The notes: generated by a model from the sequence alone, not told the origin. A stretch of 64,000 nt of DNA from Candidatus Electrothrix scaldis (GCA_033584155.1 CP138355.1:930001-994000); one strand, 5' to 3'; shown: positions 55,738 to 64,000, numbered from the stretch's first letter. Made by a program: numbers and translations.

Positions 55738-55750
55738 TCGGGAAGGAGTT

Positions 55751-56638
55751 GTGGGGGAGGCTCCTGTACTCCCCGCTTTTACGAGTCAGCTCTCTGATAG
55801 AGTGCAGCTGGCCAAGCTGGTGCTTTGCCTTCAGGTGGCCTTTTCCACTCTGTTTGGTTTTCTGTACACGGCCCAGGCCTTTTCTTTTCAGGCTGTCTGG
55901 GTTGCCCTTGCTGTCCTTGTCCTTGCCTGCGGCGCTGCCTCTCTCAATTCCTATCAGGAACGGGGGCGTGATGCCCTGATGCAGCGGACTCGCAATCGTC
56001 CCTTAGTGCGCAAGAAACTCTCTCCGCAGCATGCCTTGATTCAGGCGCTTTCCCTGATAGCCCTTGGCCTGTTCCTGCTTTTTCAATTTGCTAACCTAGA
56101 GTCCTTGTTCGCAGGGATTGCTGCTGTTCTGCTCTATAATGTCGTCTACACCAATATGAAGGGAGTGACGCTGTATGCCCTTTTGCCCGGAGCGCTCTGC
56201 GGTGCTCTTCCTCCCTATATAGGCGCTTTAGCAGCCGAGGCTGATGAGGCCTTTCTGCGGACCAGTTTACCCGCCCTGTTGCTCTTCTTTTGGCAGGTGC
56301 CACATTTCTTTCTGGTCCTGCTCAATCATAAGCAGGATTATGTTTCCGGCGCTGTGCCGAATTTGTTGCAACGGCTCTCGGAGCCTGCGCTTCAGCGTGT
56401 TTTTCTCCCTTGGATTGCTGCTCTTGCAATGGTCATGTTGCTCTTTACGGTGATGCCTTCCTCGCTGGATGCCATTGCCCGTCTCCTTATAGCTGCGAAT
56501 GCGGTAGCTTTGCTTGGAGTTTTCGGAGTTCAGCTGATTTATCGAAAAGAACCAACCTATGGGTTCCTTTTTCAGTATCTGAATTTTTCTTTGTTGTTCG
56601 TTATGTTGGTTGGTTGCTGGGGTGGTGTGGGGAGCTGA
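55751..56638 (+). CDS. ctaB: Heme O synthase (protoheme IX farnesyltransferase)
   Basis: About 295 aa, UbiA-family membrane enzyme with about 8-9 helices. SLNSYQERGRDALMQRTRNRPL gives the first Asp-rich motif and a following membrane-spanning set includes VVYTNMKGVTLYALLPGALCG. It makes heme O for the oxidase. The start is uncertain: the frame opens at a TTG at 55694 inside ctaC; GTG 55751 has AAGGAG but only two bases away. No ctaA (heme A synthase) is in the window, so the heme type is open. Confidence 0.85.
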   Translation: MGEAPVLPAFTSQLSDRVQLAKLVLCLQVAFSTLFGFLYTAQAFSFQAVWVALAVLVLACGAASLNSYQERGRDALMQRTRNRPLVRKKLSPQHALIQALSLIALGLFLLFQFANLESLFAGIAAVLLYNVVYTNMKGVTLYALLPGALCGALPPYIGALAAEADEAFLRTSLPALLLFFWQVPHFFLVLLNHKQDYVSGAVPNLLQRLSEPALQRVFLPWIAALAMVMLLFTVMPSSLDAIARLLIAANAVALLGVFGVQLIYRKEPTYGFLFQYLNFSLLFVMLVGCWGGVGS

Positions 56639-56796
56639 GGATGCCAGCATGGGTACTTGTCATGATCGATAAGTACTTATTTAGCTCAAATGGAAAATGT
56701 ACGTGACTATATTCATGTCAATTAGTATGATTTCTTTTTGTAGAATCAATTTGATTTCCTTTAGAATAGTCTAGCTACAATAATTTGGTGAAATAA

Positions 56797-57852
56797 ATGG
56801 ATAGCCGCAAATATTTGATATGGAATAATAAGGGTGGAGTCGGAAAAACTTTTCTAACATACATGCTTTCGGTAGAATACGCTATAAACCATCCAGAAAA
56901 AGAGGTCGTTGTAGTGGATGCCTGTCCTCAATCCAATGTCTCTGAAATGATTCTTGGTGGTAATGGAAGAGGGGAAGAAAATTTAACAAAGTATAGAGAG
57001 AACAACATAACTATAGCTGGTTATATTAAAGATAGGTATGAAAGGTCAAAGTCCGCAAAATTGGGAACAGAAGTAGATTATTTCATCAGTGCGCATAAAG
57101 AAAATAGTAGTATGCCTTCAAATCTCTACCTCTTGCCTGGGGATGTAGATTTAGACATCTGTTCAGCTATTATTAATTACCTTGCAACTGCACCTGAACG
57201 AGGAGCGTGGAGGAAAAGCAGGTTATTATTGAACGATCTTGTTGAATCATTTGAACAGAAAAAAGAAACTCAGGTCAAAGAGAAAGTATTTTTTATAGAT
57301 TGCAATCCAAGCTTTGCAAACTATACAGAAATGGCTGTCCTTGCATCAAACAGAATAATCATTCCTTGTACTGCGGATGCAGCTTCGTTACGAGGTGTTA
57401 TTAATTTATTTAGGCTGATTTACGGTATTTCTCTTTCTGACGTAAATAGATTAGAAGAGAACGTATTTATGATGTTCAATGCAAATGTTTCTGACAATGG
57501 TCTTAGGCTTCCTTATATACATTCATTTGTTTTAAATAGATCAAGAGCTTTTGTAAAAAAGGCTGCTAAAGCGTTTCAAGCTCATGTTGATCAAATTGAA
57601 GACGTGGCAATGTCTGTTGAGCAGGAGCATGCTAATATTTTTCTTCCTTCTCATCAAGCATCTGAACCAAATGGAAAGGTTATCAATGTTAAGGACGGCA
57701 ATACACTGGCATCGATTATTAATCATGAGGGGGTGCCTCTAAGCACCTTGCCTCCCAAGAAATATTCTATTTATGGGCAAGAAACACAGGCTAATCAGTC
57801 TCAAATAGATGCGTTGTTAAAAGATATAAATGTTTTGATTGAAAAACTTTAG
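56797..57852 (+). CDS. Orphan ParA/MinD-like ATPase
   Basis: 351 aa. Deviant Walker A NNKGGVGKT (10-18), VVVDACPQSN as A' motif and FFIDCNPSF as Walker B. No parB gene or plasmid gene follows. The coding sequence is clearly richer in A/T than the neighbours, which suggests acquisition by transfer. The C-terminal half (LPSHQASEPNGKVINVKDGN, STLPPKKYSIYGQE) is not typical of chromosome ParA. Positioning or regulatory ATPase; function unknown. Confidence 0.8.
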   Translation: MDSRKYLIWNNKGGVGKTFLTYMLSVEYAINHPEKEVVVVDACPQSNVSEMILGGNGRGEENLTKYRENNITIAGYIKDRYERSKSAKLGTEVDYFISAHKENSSMPSNLYLLPGDVDLDICSAIINYLATAPERGAWRKSRLLLNDLVESFEQKKETQVKEKVFFIDCNPSFANYTEMAVLASNRIIIPCTADAASLRGVINLFRLIYGISLSDVNRLEENVFMMFNANVSDNGLRLPYIHSFVLNRSRAFVKKAAKAFQAHVDQIEDVAMSVEQEHANIFLPSHQASEPNGKVINVKDGNTLASIINHEGVPLSTLPPKKYSIYGQETQANQSQIDALLKDINVLIEKL

Positions 57853-58270
57853 ATATGGCAAGATAATTAGTCCTAATTAACAAGGGATTACTAAATAGTC
57901 TTTTACTGGGGGCGTGCTTGTCGTCGCCCTTGACTCGTTTTTTCCCCTTCGTCATCCCTTGCCATCAAAAAACGTCAAGCACACTTTGTTGTTAATGTCT
58001 ATCCTTCCCCAAGGAAGAGAGCCTCTTTGACCAAAAGACAACCAGAACCTCTTTGCCCTTCCCGCAGGAACGGAAAAACGGGGGCTGACCCGATTGATTG
58101 CGTATTGGGATATGTAGGCACGAGTTTTTTGTGAGTTTCGTAAGTCTAATTGGGTACAACGAAATCAGACAAACCCAGCTGATCAGTAATTTCACCTTGC
58201 AAATCCAGGGGGATCATGACAGAATACCGTCATTTCTATCACACAGAGTAATTCAACAATCCCCCTGGCC
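57853..58270. other. Intergenic region between parA-like gene and radC
   Basis: About 420 bases. No supported gene; a minus-strand frame at 57992-58195 lacks family features. It ends in an inverted repeat (58205-58268) immediately ahead of radC. Confidence 0.4.
58205..58268. repeat. Perfect 10-bp inverted repeat before radC
   Basis: CCAGGGGGAT (58205-58214) and ATCCCCCTGG (58259-58268) with an inner hairpin ATGAC/GTCAT. It ends two bases before the radC GTG start, which has no Shine-Dalgarno, so it may control translation or mark an insertion boundary. Confidence 0.5.
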
Positions 58271-59008
58271 GTGACCATAAAATCCTCTTCCGGAGATACC
58301 GCAGGCCATCGCCAGCGGCTCCGGGATAAATTCCAGGAAAAGGGCATTGAGGCCCTGACCGACACCGAGGTCATTGAGCTCCTTCTGACCTTCGGCACCC
58401 CCCGCTCTGACTGCAAACAAGCAGCACGGGATGCCCTGGCAAAATTCGGTTCCCTCCCGCAGGTCCTGGATGCCTCGCCTGTCCTCCTGGAAAAAATCAA
58501 AGGGATGGGGCCGAAAAATATTTTTGCCCTTCAGTTTGTTCAGGGCGTTGCCCGCCGTTATCTGCGCCAGCGAATCGAGAAAAAGAACTATATCACCTCA
58601 TCCAGAGAGGTCGCAGATTACCTGATCCATGCCATGCGAAGCCTCCGGCATGAGGTGTTCATGGTGGTTTACCTGGATGCCTCCCACGCAGTCATCGGCA
58701 GCGAGATCCTCTCAGAAGGCACCATTAATGTCAACACGGTCTACCCCCGTGAGCTGATCAAATCGGCCCTGGCCCACCATGCTGCCTCTCTGGTGGTGGC
58801 CCATAATCACCCATCAGGCAGTTTGCAACCCTCTGGGGCGGACGAGCAGTTGACCCGGACCTTGTTTCTGATGTGCTCGTTCATGAATATCACCCTCCTT
58901 GATCATCTCATCATCGGTGCCGGGGAGACCGTGTACAGTTTTGCTGATCATGGCCTGATGGACTCTGTGAAGAAGGATTGCGCCGCGATTCGTTCCCGCC
59001 TTGCCTGA
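58271..59008 (+). CDS. radC: RadC-family JAB/MPN protein
   Basis: 245 aa. A helix-hairpin-helix part (ALTDTEVIELLLTFG, LLEKIKGMGPKN) then the MPN metalloprotease-like core with VVAHNHPSGSLQPSGAD (the H-x-H...D zinc motif). The original DNA-repair role is doubtful for this family. GTG start without Shine-Dalgarno, preceded by an inverted repeat. Confidence 0.88.
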   Translation: MTIKSSSGDTAGHRQRLRDKFQEKGIEALTDTEVIELLLTFGTPRSDCKQAARDALAKFGSLPQVLDASPVLLEKIKGMGPKNIFALQFVQGVARRYLRQRIEKKNYITSSREVADYLIHAMRSLRHEVFMVVYLDASHAVIGSEILSEGTINVNTVYPRELIKSALAHHAASLVVAHNHPSGSLQPSGADEQLTRTLFLMCSFMNITLLDHLIIGAGETVYSFADHGLMDSVKKDCAAIRSRLA

Positions 59009-59037
59009 GCTCTCCGTTTTTTGTTTCCCTGTCGCTC

Positions 59038-60177
59038 ATGAATAATCTCGGCCTGTATTTTCATATCCCCTTTTGTCTCCAAAAATGCCCCTATTGCAGT
59101 TTCTACTCCCTTGCCGGGCGGACAGACCTCCATGCTCGTTATGCCCAGGCACTCATCACTCAGCTGTGTTCTTGTGTTGAAGTCTACCAGGGTCAACTCC
59201 GCCCCTTAACCAGTATTTTTTTCGGAGGAGGGACGCCTACGCTCCTCTCTCCAGAGATTTTGGCAGAGCTGCTCGCCGAATGCCTGACCCGATACCCTTG
59301 TATTGATGAGGCAGAAATTTCCATTGAGGTCAATCCGGCAACGGTTGATGCTGTTGGTCTTGCTCATCTGCGCCGGGCGGGTTTCAATCGTTTGTCCATA
59401 GGGGTGCAGTCACTGAATGACACAGAGCTGTGCCAGCTTGGTCGTCCGCATACTGTAACCGATGCCGTGCAAACGGTTCAATGGGCACGCGAGGCAGGCT
59501 TTGATAATATCAATCTGGATTTGATGTATGGACTTCCTGGGCAAAAGGTTGAGGCTTGGCAGACTACCCTTGAGCAGGCCCTGTCGCTCCGACCGGAGCA
59601 TCTTTCCATTTATGAACTGACCCTTGAAGAGGGGACACCATTTTTCAGGCAATATGCGCAGGGGCTGTTTTCTCTCCCTGAGGAGGAGGCTGTCCTGCTG
59701 ATGCTGGAGGAGACCCAGCAGCTGCTGCATCAGGCAGGTTTACAGCACTATGAGATATCAAATTATGCCAGGCCTGGGCGCCAGTGCCAGCATAATATCA
59801 ATTATTGGCAAAACGGTGAGTACCTTGGGTTTGGGGCAGGGGCGGTTGCCTTTCTTGCCGGAACACGCTATACAGCCCTTGCCGATGTAGAACAATTTTG
59901 CCTTTACATGGAACAAAGTAAAGAGGTGTGGGCAGAGCAAGAGCAGCTTGATCCAGAGGCCTCTTTTCGGGAAACTGTCATTATGGGGCTGCGTATGACT
60001 GCTGGGCTATCGCTGGCTGAGTTGGAGGATCGCTTTGGTTTTGATGCGGAAGATTATTACGGCGAGACCTTGGAGCGTCTTCTTCGCCAAGGGTTGCTGC
60101 GTATTGTCCAGGGGTATTTACAATTCACCGCAGAAGGGCTTCTCCTGGCAAATGCCGTGATGGCGGAGTTAGTTTAG
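59038..60177 (+). CDS. hemW: HemW-like radical SAM heme chaperone
   Basis: 379 aa from ATG 59038 (MNNLGLYFHIPF). Radical SAM C-x3-C-x2-C motif CLQKCPYC, GGGTPTLL and NRLSIGVQSLND, then LMYGLPGQ. It lacks the extra residues needed for HemN activity, so a heme-trafficking function as in HemW is favoured. The upstream 60 bases overlap radC and are unlikely to be coding. Confidence 0.88.
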   Translation: MNNLGLYFHIPFCLQKCPYCSFYSLAGRTDLHARYAQALITQLCSCVEVYQGQLRPLTSIFFGGGTPTLLSPEILAELLAECLTRYPCIDEAEISIEVNPATVDAVGLAHLRRAGFNRLSIGVQSLNDTELCQLGRPHTVTDAVQTVQWAREAGFDNINLDLMYGLPGQKVEAWQTTLEQALSLRPEHLSIYELTLEEGTPFFRQYAQGLFSLPEEEAVLLMLEETQQLLHQAGLQHYEISNYARPGRQCQHNINYWQNGEYLGFGAGAVAFLAGTRYTALADVEQFCLYMEQSKEVWAEQEQLDPEASFRETVIMGLRMTAGLSLAELEDRFGFDAEDYYGETLERLLRQGLLRIVQGYLQFTAEGLLLANAVMAELV

Positions 60178-60403
60178 GGGTGTTTTGCGTTTCTCTTTTT
60201 ACTGCTGGTTGCTTTTTAGTGTGGGTATTTTTTTCTCACACAGCGATAAAAAAATATTGCGTAACCCTATAAACAGTGTTACGTATCTAAAAAAAATAAT
60301 ACCCTTCGTTGTGGGACTGTTCTCTTGTCTCCGTATAAATGCTAGATGAGAACTGCACAAAAAAAAGGCGAGATGCAAGGGACAGAAGAGTAGGTGAAGA
60401 GTT
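60178..60403. other. Intergenic region upstream of the zinc cluster
   Basis: 226 bases. Contains CGTAAC/GTTACG with 12 bases between (about 60260-60285). No gene; likely holds the DUF6162 promoter. Confidence 0.35.
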
Positions 60404-61066
60404 ATGAGTAAGACAAATGCGCAAGGTTATAAAGAAGTGATTGTTGCCCCGCTTGCTGCGGGGCGCGAAGTTTTAGGACTGAGCATTGCTATCTGTTGTA
60501 TCGTCCTGCTTGCAGGTATGCGCTATGTGCAAGTTGCACCTGAAGATGATGTTGCTGCAAAAAAATCCTATCAGATTCAGGATTTTCGCCTGAAAAATCA
60601 AGCTCCGGTCCTGTACCGCTCCCTGCTTGGTGCTGTGGACAGTATTACCTGGACTTATGAGGCTGCGGGAAATTGGCCGGAGATTACCGAGCTGGAAACA
60701 GATTCGCTTCCTCCTTTTGTGGGTGATTTTTTGCCCGCAGGTCTCCGAGGCTTCTCCTGGGAGATGCATCAGGGAGATACCTGGGTTGATTATTATGGTG
60801 CCAATAAAGGTGCTGCCCAGGATGAAAAAAACGGGGCTGATCCCCTGGAAAACAGCTTTATCCTCCGCATTATTGATCTTCAGGCAGGCAAATATCCCTA
60901 CCCATATATTCAGGACAGCCAGGAAAATCGTTTTTCCGCTCAGATTTGGATCAATAATCAGATCGTCGATTACTCGGACGGCTCACTTGCTGAGCGGGGC
61001 TGGAAATGGGTTGTCAATGGTAATCCGGTCAGCAATGCAAAGGTGACAGAAACATCCGGGACCTGA
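60404..61066 (+). CDS. DUF6162-like membrane-anchored protein near zinc transporter
   Basis: 220 aa with one N-terminal membrane helix (VLGLSIAICCIVLLAGMRY) and a periplasmic domain rich in Trp/Asp (ITWTYEAAGNWPEIT, FSWEMHQGDTWVDYYG). It resembles the DUF6162 proteins found beside zinc/metal ABC transporters, which matches its place ahead of znuA. Role in metal handling is inferred from that. Confidence 0.6.
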   Translation: MSKTNAQGYKEVIVAPLAAGREVLGLSIAICCIVLLAGMRYVQVAPEDDVAAKKSYQIQDFRLKNQAPVLYRSLLGAVDSITWTYEAAGNWPEITELETDSLPPFVGDFLPAGLRGFSWEMHQGDTWVDYYGANKGAAQDEKNGADPLENSFILRIIDLQAGKYPYPYIQDSQENRFSAQIWINNQIVDYSDGSLAERGWKWVVNGNPVSNAKVTETSGT

Positions 61067-61102
61067 TTTCTTCCTTCCTTTGTTCTTTTTTTTGTACCTC
61101 CT

Positions 61103-61126
61103 TATCGCTTTCCTTTGGGAGCGATA
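61103..61126. repeat. 7-bp hairpin behind the DUF6162 gene
   Basis: TATCGCT (61103-61109) and AGCGATA (61120-61126). No T-run follows, so a weak terminator at best. Confidence 0.35.
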
Positions 61127-61170
61127 GGAAAATAGGGGGATTTACAAAATGCAACATGAACGTCAGATCA

Positions 61171-61190
61171 GATGACTCCACGGAGTCATC
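61171..61190. promoter_or_regulatory. Perfect 20-bp palindrome upstream of znuA
   Basis: GATGACTCC and GGAGTCATC flank AC (61171-61190). It lies 43 bases ahead of the znuA start with a TATAAT-like sequence (61199-61205) between. Size and place fit a repressor operator, for example of a zinc regulator, although its sequence is not the classical Zur box. Confidence 0.5.
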
Positions 61191-61232
61191 AGGTACTCTT
61201 ATATAATCTCTATCAATGCTACAGGTTTTCAC

Positions 61233-62606
61233 ATGAAGAACGTATTGCGCGCGCAGTTTCTGCTTGTAGTCTGCCTTGTCTTCTCAACAATGCAGGCATC
61301 TGCTCAGGACAAGAAATGTCATTTGAATATAGGTGCTTCCCTGCACCCTTATTATTCCTGGGTAAAAAATATCGTTGGTGATGAGGCCAATGTGACATCT
61401 ATCATCCCGCCGGGCTCTGATCCTCACGCCTATCAGCCCGTACCCTCGGATATGGAACATCTGGAAAACCTGGATGCGATTGTTATTAATGGTATTGGTC
61501 ATGACGAGTTTATTAAGCCGATGCTTAAGGCTATTGAAAATGACAAACTGCTGGTTATTAACACCAGTAAGGGCCTCCCTTTAATTCCTGTTTTTAATAA
61601 ACATGCCTATGGTGGGGAGGCAGGCAAAGTCTCCTATAACAGCCATACCTATATCGCTATAACCGGCGCAATTCAACAGATCCAGATGATCGCCAGGAAG
61701 CTGAGCAGACTCTGTCCGGATCAGGCCTCTCTCTTTATCCGAAATACCCGCGCTTATTCTATGAAACTGCGGAATATGTTGCAGGCTGCCCTGATGCGGA
61801 TTGATATGCTTGATCTCAATAATCTGCGTATAGCCACTGTTCATGACGGATATTCATACCTTTTTCAGGAATTGGGTATAGAAGTCAGTGCAGTAGTACA
61901 ACCGCGACACGGTGTAAAACCCAGTGCCCGCCAGCTCCAGGATACTATTAAAAGGATCAAACGGGCCAAGGTGAATGTGCTGTTCGGTGAACTGGATTAT
62001 GAGAAGAAGTATGTGGATATTATCTTTAAGGAGACCGGTTGTCGGCTCTACGCCCTTTCCCATATCTCGAACGGAGCATATAGCAAAGAGCATTTTGAGC
62101 GGACCATGCAGGGGAACATAAACACCATTATCGCAGCCCTGACCGAGGTTTCAGGAGGTATGCGTCCTGGTGGTGTAGCGCCTGGTTCCATGTCCGGTCA
62201 GATTCAGGATAATATGTCACGCCAGATGCAGGATGCTTCCCAGCAGATGCAGAACTCTGTTCAGGAGCAGATCCAAAATGCTGTGCCAGCTATCCAGCAG
62301 AAGCAGATGTCTGAACGCATGAATCAGCAGCTCCAGGATACCACCAAGCAGATGCAGGAAGGTGTTCAGAAGCAGCTGCAGGATGCTATCCCGGCAATTC
62401 AGCAGAAGCAGATGTCTGAACGCATGGGTCAGCAGGTACAGGATACCACCAAGCAGATGCAGGATTCCATGCAGGAGTCTCTGAAAGAGTCTTTGCCGGA
62501 AATGCAACAGGAGCAGGTTAAGAACCGGATGGGGCAGCAGATGCAGGATATGCAGAAAGGTATGATGGAAAAAATGGCTCCGAAAATACCGCAGGATAAG
62601 GAGTAA
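61233..62606 (+). CDS. znuA: Zinc-type ABC transporter binding protein with Met/Gln-rich repeat tail
   Basis: 457 aa. Signal peptide to about ASA|QDK. Cluster A-I binding protein: ASLHPYYSWV (His38), GSDPHAYQPV (His65), YNSHTYIA (His138) and TVHDGYSYLFQEL (His204), with E/D near 252-255; three conserved His point to Zn. Residues 310-457 form an added tail of about four 35-aa repeats (AIQQKQMSERM and QQ-QDTTKQMQ) rich in Gln and Met, expected to be a coiled coil. The usual His-rich loop of ZnuA is not present. First gene of znuACB. Confidence 0.85.
   Translation: MKNVLRAQFLLVVCLVFSTMQASAQDKKCHLNIGASLHPYYSWVKNIVGDEANVTSIIPPGSDPHAYQPVPSDMEHLENLDAIVINGIGHDEFIKPMLKAIENDKLLVINTSKGLPLIPVFNKHAYGGEAGKVSYNSHTYIAITGAIQQIQMIARKLSRLCPDQASLFIRNTRAYSMKLRNMLQAALMRIDMLDLNNLRIATVHDGYSYLFQELGIEVSAVVQPRHGVKPSARQLQDTIKRIKRAKVNVLFGELDYEKKYVDIIFKETGCRLYALSHISNGAYSKEHFERTMQGNINTIIAALTEVSGGMRPGGVAPGSMSGQIQDNMSRQMQDASQQMQNSVQEQIQNAVPAIQQKQMSERMNQQLQDTTKQMQEGVQKQLQDAIPAIQQKQMSERMGQQVQDTTKQMQDSMQESLKESLPEMQQEQVKNRMGQQMQDMQKGMMEKMAPKIPQDKE
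62289..62498 (+). repeat. Two adjacent 105-bp repeats inside znuA
   Basis: Units 62289-62393 and 62394-62498, each 35 codons, both starting with codons for AIQQKQMSERM. Degenerate copies lie before and after. In-frame repeat expansion of the znuA tail. Confidence 0.8.
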
Positions 62607-62608
62607 GA

Positions 62609-63316
62609 ATGAGCAGCTCTGAAGGACATAATCTGCTTGAAATAGATGACCTTTCGGTTTCCCTGCGGGGAAACCGAATTCTGGATAATATCAGCCTCAG
62701 GGTGAAGAAGGGGCATATCCATGCCCTGACCGGTCCCAATGGGGCAGGGAAAACCACCCTGATGCGCAGTGTCATGGGGGGCATGCCCCATAAGGGGACG
62801 ATCCGTTTTCTCTTTCGGGAAAGCTCTCGGGTGGGTTATGTGCCTCAGTTCCTGGAATTTGATCATTCTGTGCCTATCACAGTCTTTGATTTTCTTTTTC
62901 TGATGATGAAAAAGATGCCTGTCTTTCTCGGAAGCCGCAAAGCCATGCGGGACAAGATCGAGGATTTGCTCAAAGCAACAGACTGTTCCCATCTTATTGA
63001 CCGTTGCGTGGGCCAGCTTTCCGGCGGGGAGTTCCGTCGGGTCCTGCTGGCTCAGGCCCTGAGCCCAAAACCTGAGCTCCTCCTCCTTGATGAACCGGCC
63101 AGCAATATTGACGAGGTCGGTATCCGTCATTTTGAGGAAATGCTTATTACTCTGCGCGATGAACAGGGAATTACCATTCTGATGGTCTGCCATAGTATGG
63201 ATATGATTTCGCGCATTTGTGATGCTGTCACTGCGGTCAATAGAACGATTTTTTATGATGGTCCCACCAAGGGGCTGGACCATTCCGAGCTTCTCCAGCA
63301 ATATACCTTTTTATGA
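62609..63316 (+). CDS. znuC: Zinc ABC transporter ATPase
   Basis: 235 aa. Walker A GPNGAGKTT, Q-loop YVPQFLEF, ABC signature LSGGEFRR, Walker B LLLLDEPASNID and switch His in MVCHSMD. GGAG upstream of the ATG. Energises metal import with the permease behind it. Confidence 0.92.
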   Translation: MSSSEGHNLLEIDDLSVSLRGNRILDNISLRVKKGHIHALTGPNGAGKTTLMRSVMGGMPHKGTIRFLFRESSRVGYVPQFLEFDHSVPITVFDFLFLMMKKMPVFLGSRKAMRDKIEDLLKATDCSHLIDRCVGQLSGGEFRRVLLAQALSPKPELLLLDEPASNIDEVGIRHFEEMLITLRDEQGITILMVCHSMDMISRICDAVTAVNRTIFYDGPTKGLDHSELLQQYTFL

Positions 63317-63361
63317 TAAGCCGCAGTCACGCGTATTGATTCTCAGGCCTCTCTCAATAAT

Positions 63362-64000
63362 ATGGATTTTATTTACGATATTTTTAAAAACTGGGCAGCT
63401 CAAGGGTATTTGCCTGCGATTTTTGAACATACCTTCATGATTCGCGGCCTGCTGGCCGCACTGGTTATCGGACCCTTACTCGGAGCTATCGGTACGGTGG
63501 TCGTCACTAAGAAGCTCTCGTTTTTTACCCAGACTATCGGCAATGCAGCTATGAGCGGTGTTGCCATCGGTCTGTTGCTTGGCGAACCTGTGGATGGCAC
63601 CTATGCGGGCTTGTACGGGTTTTGTCTGATTATCGCTCTGCTGATGACCTTTGTTAAAAACCGGACCCGGCTGGCTAATGATACGATTATTGGTGTGGTC
63701 CTGGCCCAGGTGCTTGGTCTCGGTATTATTCTGATGATTGTGGTGACCAGTCAGTTCAATATTCATCAGGTGGAGGGTATCCTTTTCGGGAGCCTGATTA
63801 CCCTCAATGATAAGGACCTCATCGCCCTGACCGTAGCGTCCGTTGTTGTGGGGATTTTATTCGCCTGCAATTTTAATCAGTTTATGCTGGCCAGCTTTAA
63901 CCGGACCCTAGCCAAGGCCAGAGGCCTGTCACCGGTTTTTCTGGAGTATCTCTTTGTTACCCTGATGACCATCGTGGTGGTGTCCAGCTTAAAATTGATT
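63362..64000 (+). CDS. znuB: Zinc ABC transporter permease, 5' part (runs off right edge)
   Basis: 213 codons visible from ATG 63362, no stop before the window ends. ABC-3 family permease: FMIRGLLAALVIGPLLGAIG, LSFFTQTIGNAAMSGVAIGL, a conserved VEGILFGSLITLNDKDL loop and several membrane helices. Takes the metal from the ZnuA-type protein. Confidence 0.88.
   Translation, partial: MDFIYDIFKNWAAQGYLPAIFEHTFMIRGLLAALVIGPLLGAIGTVVVTKKLSFFTQTIGNAAMSGVAIGLLLGEPVDGTYAGLYGFCLIIALLMTFVKNRTRLANDTIIGVVLAQVLGLGIILMIVVTSQFNIHQVEGILFGSLITLNDKDLIALTVASVVVGILFACNFNQFMLASFNRTLAKARGLSPVFLEYLFVTLMTIVVVSSLKLI

Noticed and set aside
57992-58195. 67-codon frame on the minus strand before radC
   Set aside because: No family signal and low-quality composition; treated as non-coding.
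59038-60177. HemN coproporphyrinogen dehydrogenase
   Set aside because: Short length and the lack of the HemN-specific N-terminal residues favour HemW.

Overview
The window most resembles a Desulfobacterota (Desulfobulbaceae-like) chromosome. Evidence is the mix of a sulfide:quinone oxidoreductase with a DUF1641 partner, a DVU0298-type protein, a UbiD enzyme of the futalosine menaquinone type, and DUF1566 and AAA-ATPase-like (PF09820) proteins, which are common in filamentous sulfur bacteria. A cable bacterium (Ca. Electrothrix/Electronema) would fit, but that is inference. No rRNA, tRNA, CRISPR array, IS element or complete prophage was seen.

Layout. 1-2.2 kb: 5' part of a NERD-domain gene running off the left edge (minus strand), a small secreted protein and non-coding DNA with an imperfect direct repeat. 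2.2-6.8 kb (+): B12-type radical SAM enzyme, adenylating enzyme and a one-chain fatty-acid-kinase-like protein (FakA-FakB fusion). 6.8-8.8 kb (-): DUF1641 and SQR. 9.9-18.4 kb (+): dicarboxylate/amino-acid symporter, TPR protein, DVU0298-type protein, two cell-envelope glycosyltransferases, BamD and a PilB/GspE ATPase. 18.5-24 kb (-): zinc-ribbon/SPFH pair, then an accessory island with a truncated HAD gene, a PIN-toxin tail, small hypothetical genes, a HU-like DNA-binding pair and a 23-bp tandem array built from quasi-palindromes, then a nucleoside hydrolase. 24-31.3 kb (-): two-subunit Na+/solute symporter, DnaQ-like exonuclease and cNMP/CBS/DUF294 regulator, then ricT and holB. 31.5 kb (+): moeA. 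32.8-45.5 kb (-): an arginine/lysine operon (argF, argG, argH, LptM-like lipoprotein, lysA, lipid A-type acyltransferase) split between argG and argH by an AAA-ATPase-like gene and a 1,403-aa secreted protein with DUF1566 domains and a possible papain-like protease core. 46-50.5 kb: rimO (+), IHF/HU, rluB and ubiD (-). 51-56.6 kb (+): DOMON protein, SCO and a complete type A2 cytochrome oxidase with heme O synthase. 56.8-60.2 kb (+): AT-rich orphan ParA, RadC and HemW. 60.4-64 kb (+): DUF6162 protein and znuACB, with znuB running off the right edge.

Working together: SQR would feed sulfide electrons into the quinone pool (menaquinone made partly through the UbiD enzyme). The cox cluster, matured by SCO and CtaB, would reduce oxygen. 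The DOMON protein encoded first in the cox cluster is a plausible extra heme carrier. The zinc uptake genes lie behind a perfect 20-bp palindrome that could be an operator.

The most unexplained signals are the 23-bp array (22811-23017) next to a HU-like gene, the 5.7-kb insertion in the arg operon with its putative protease, two small dispersed repeat families, and the Met/Gln-rich repeat tail on ZnuA.
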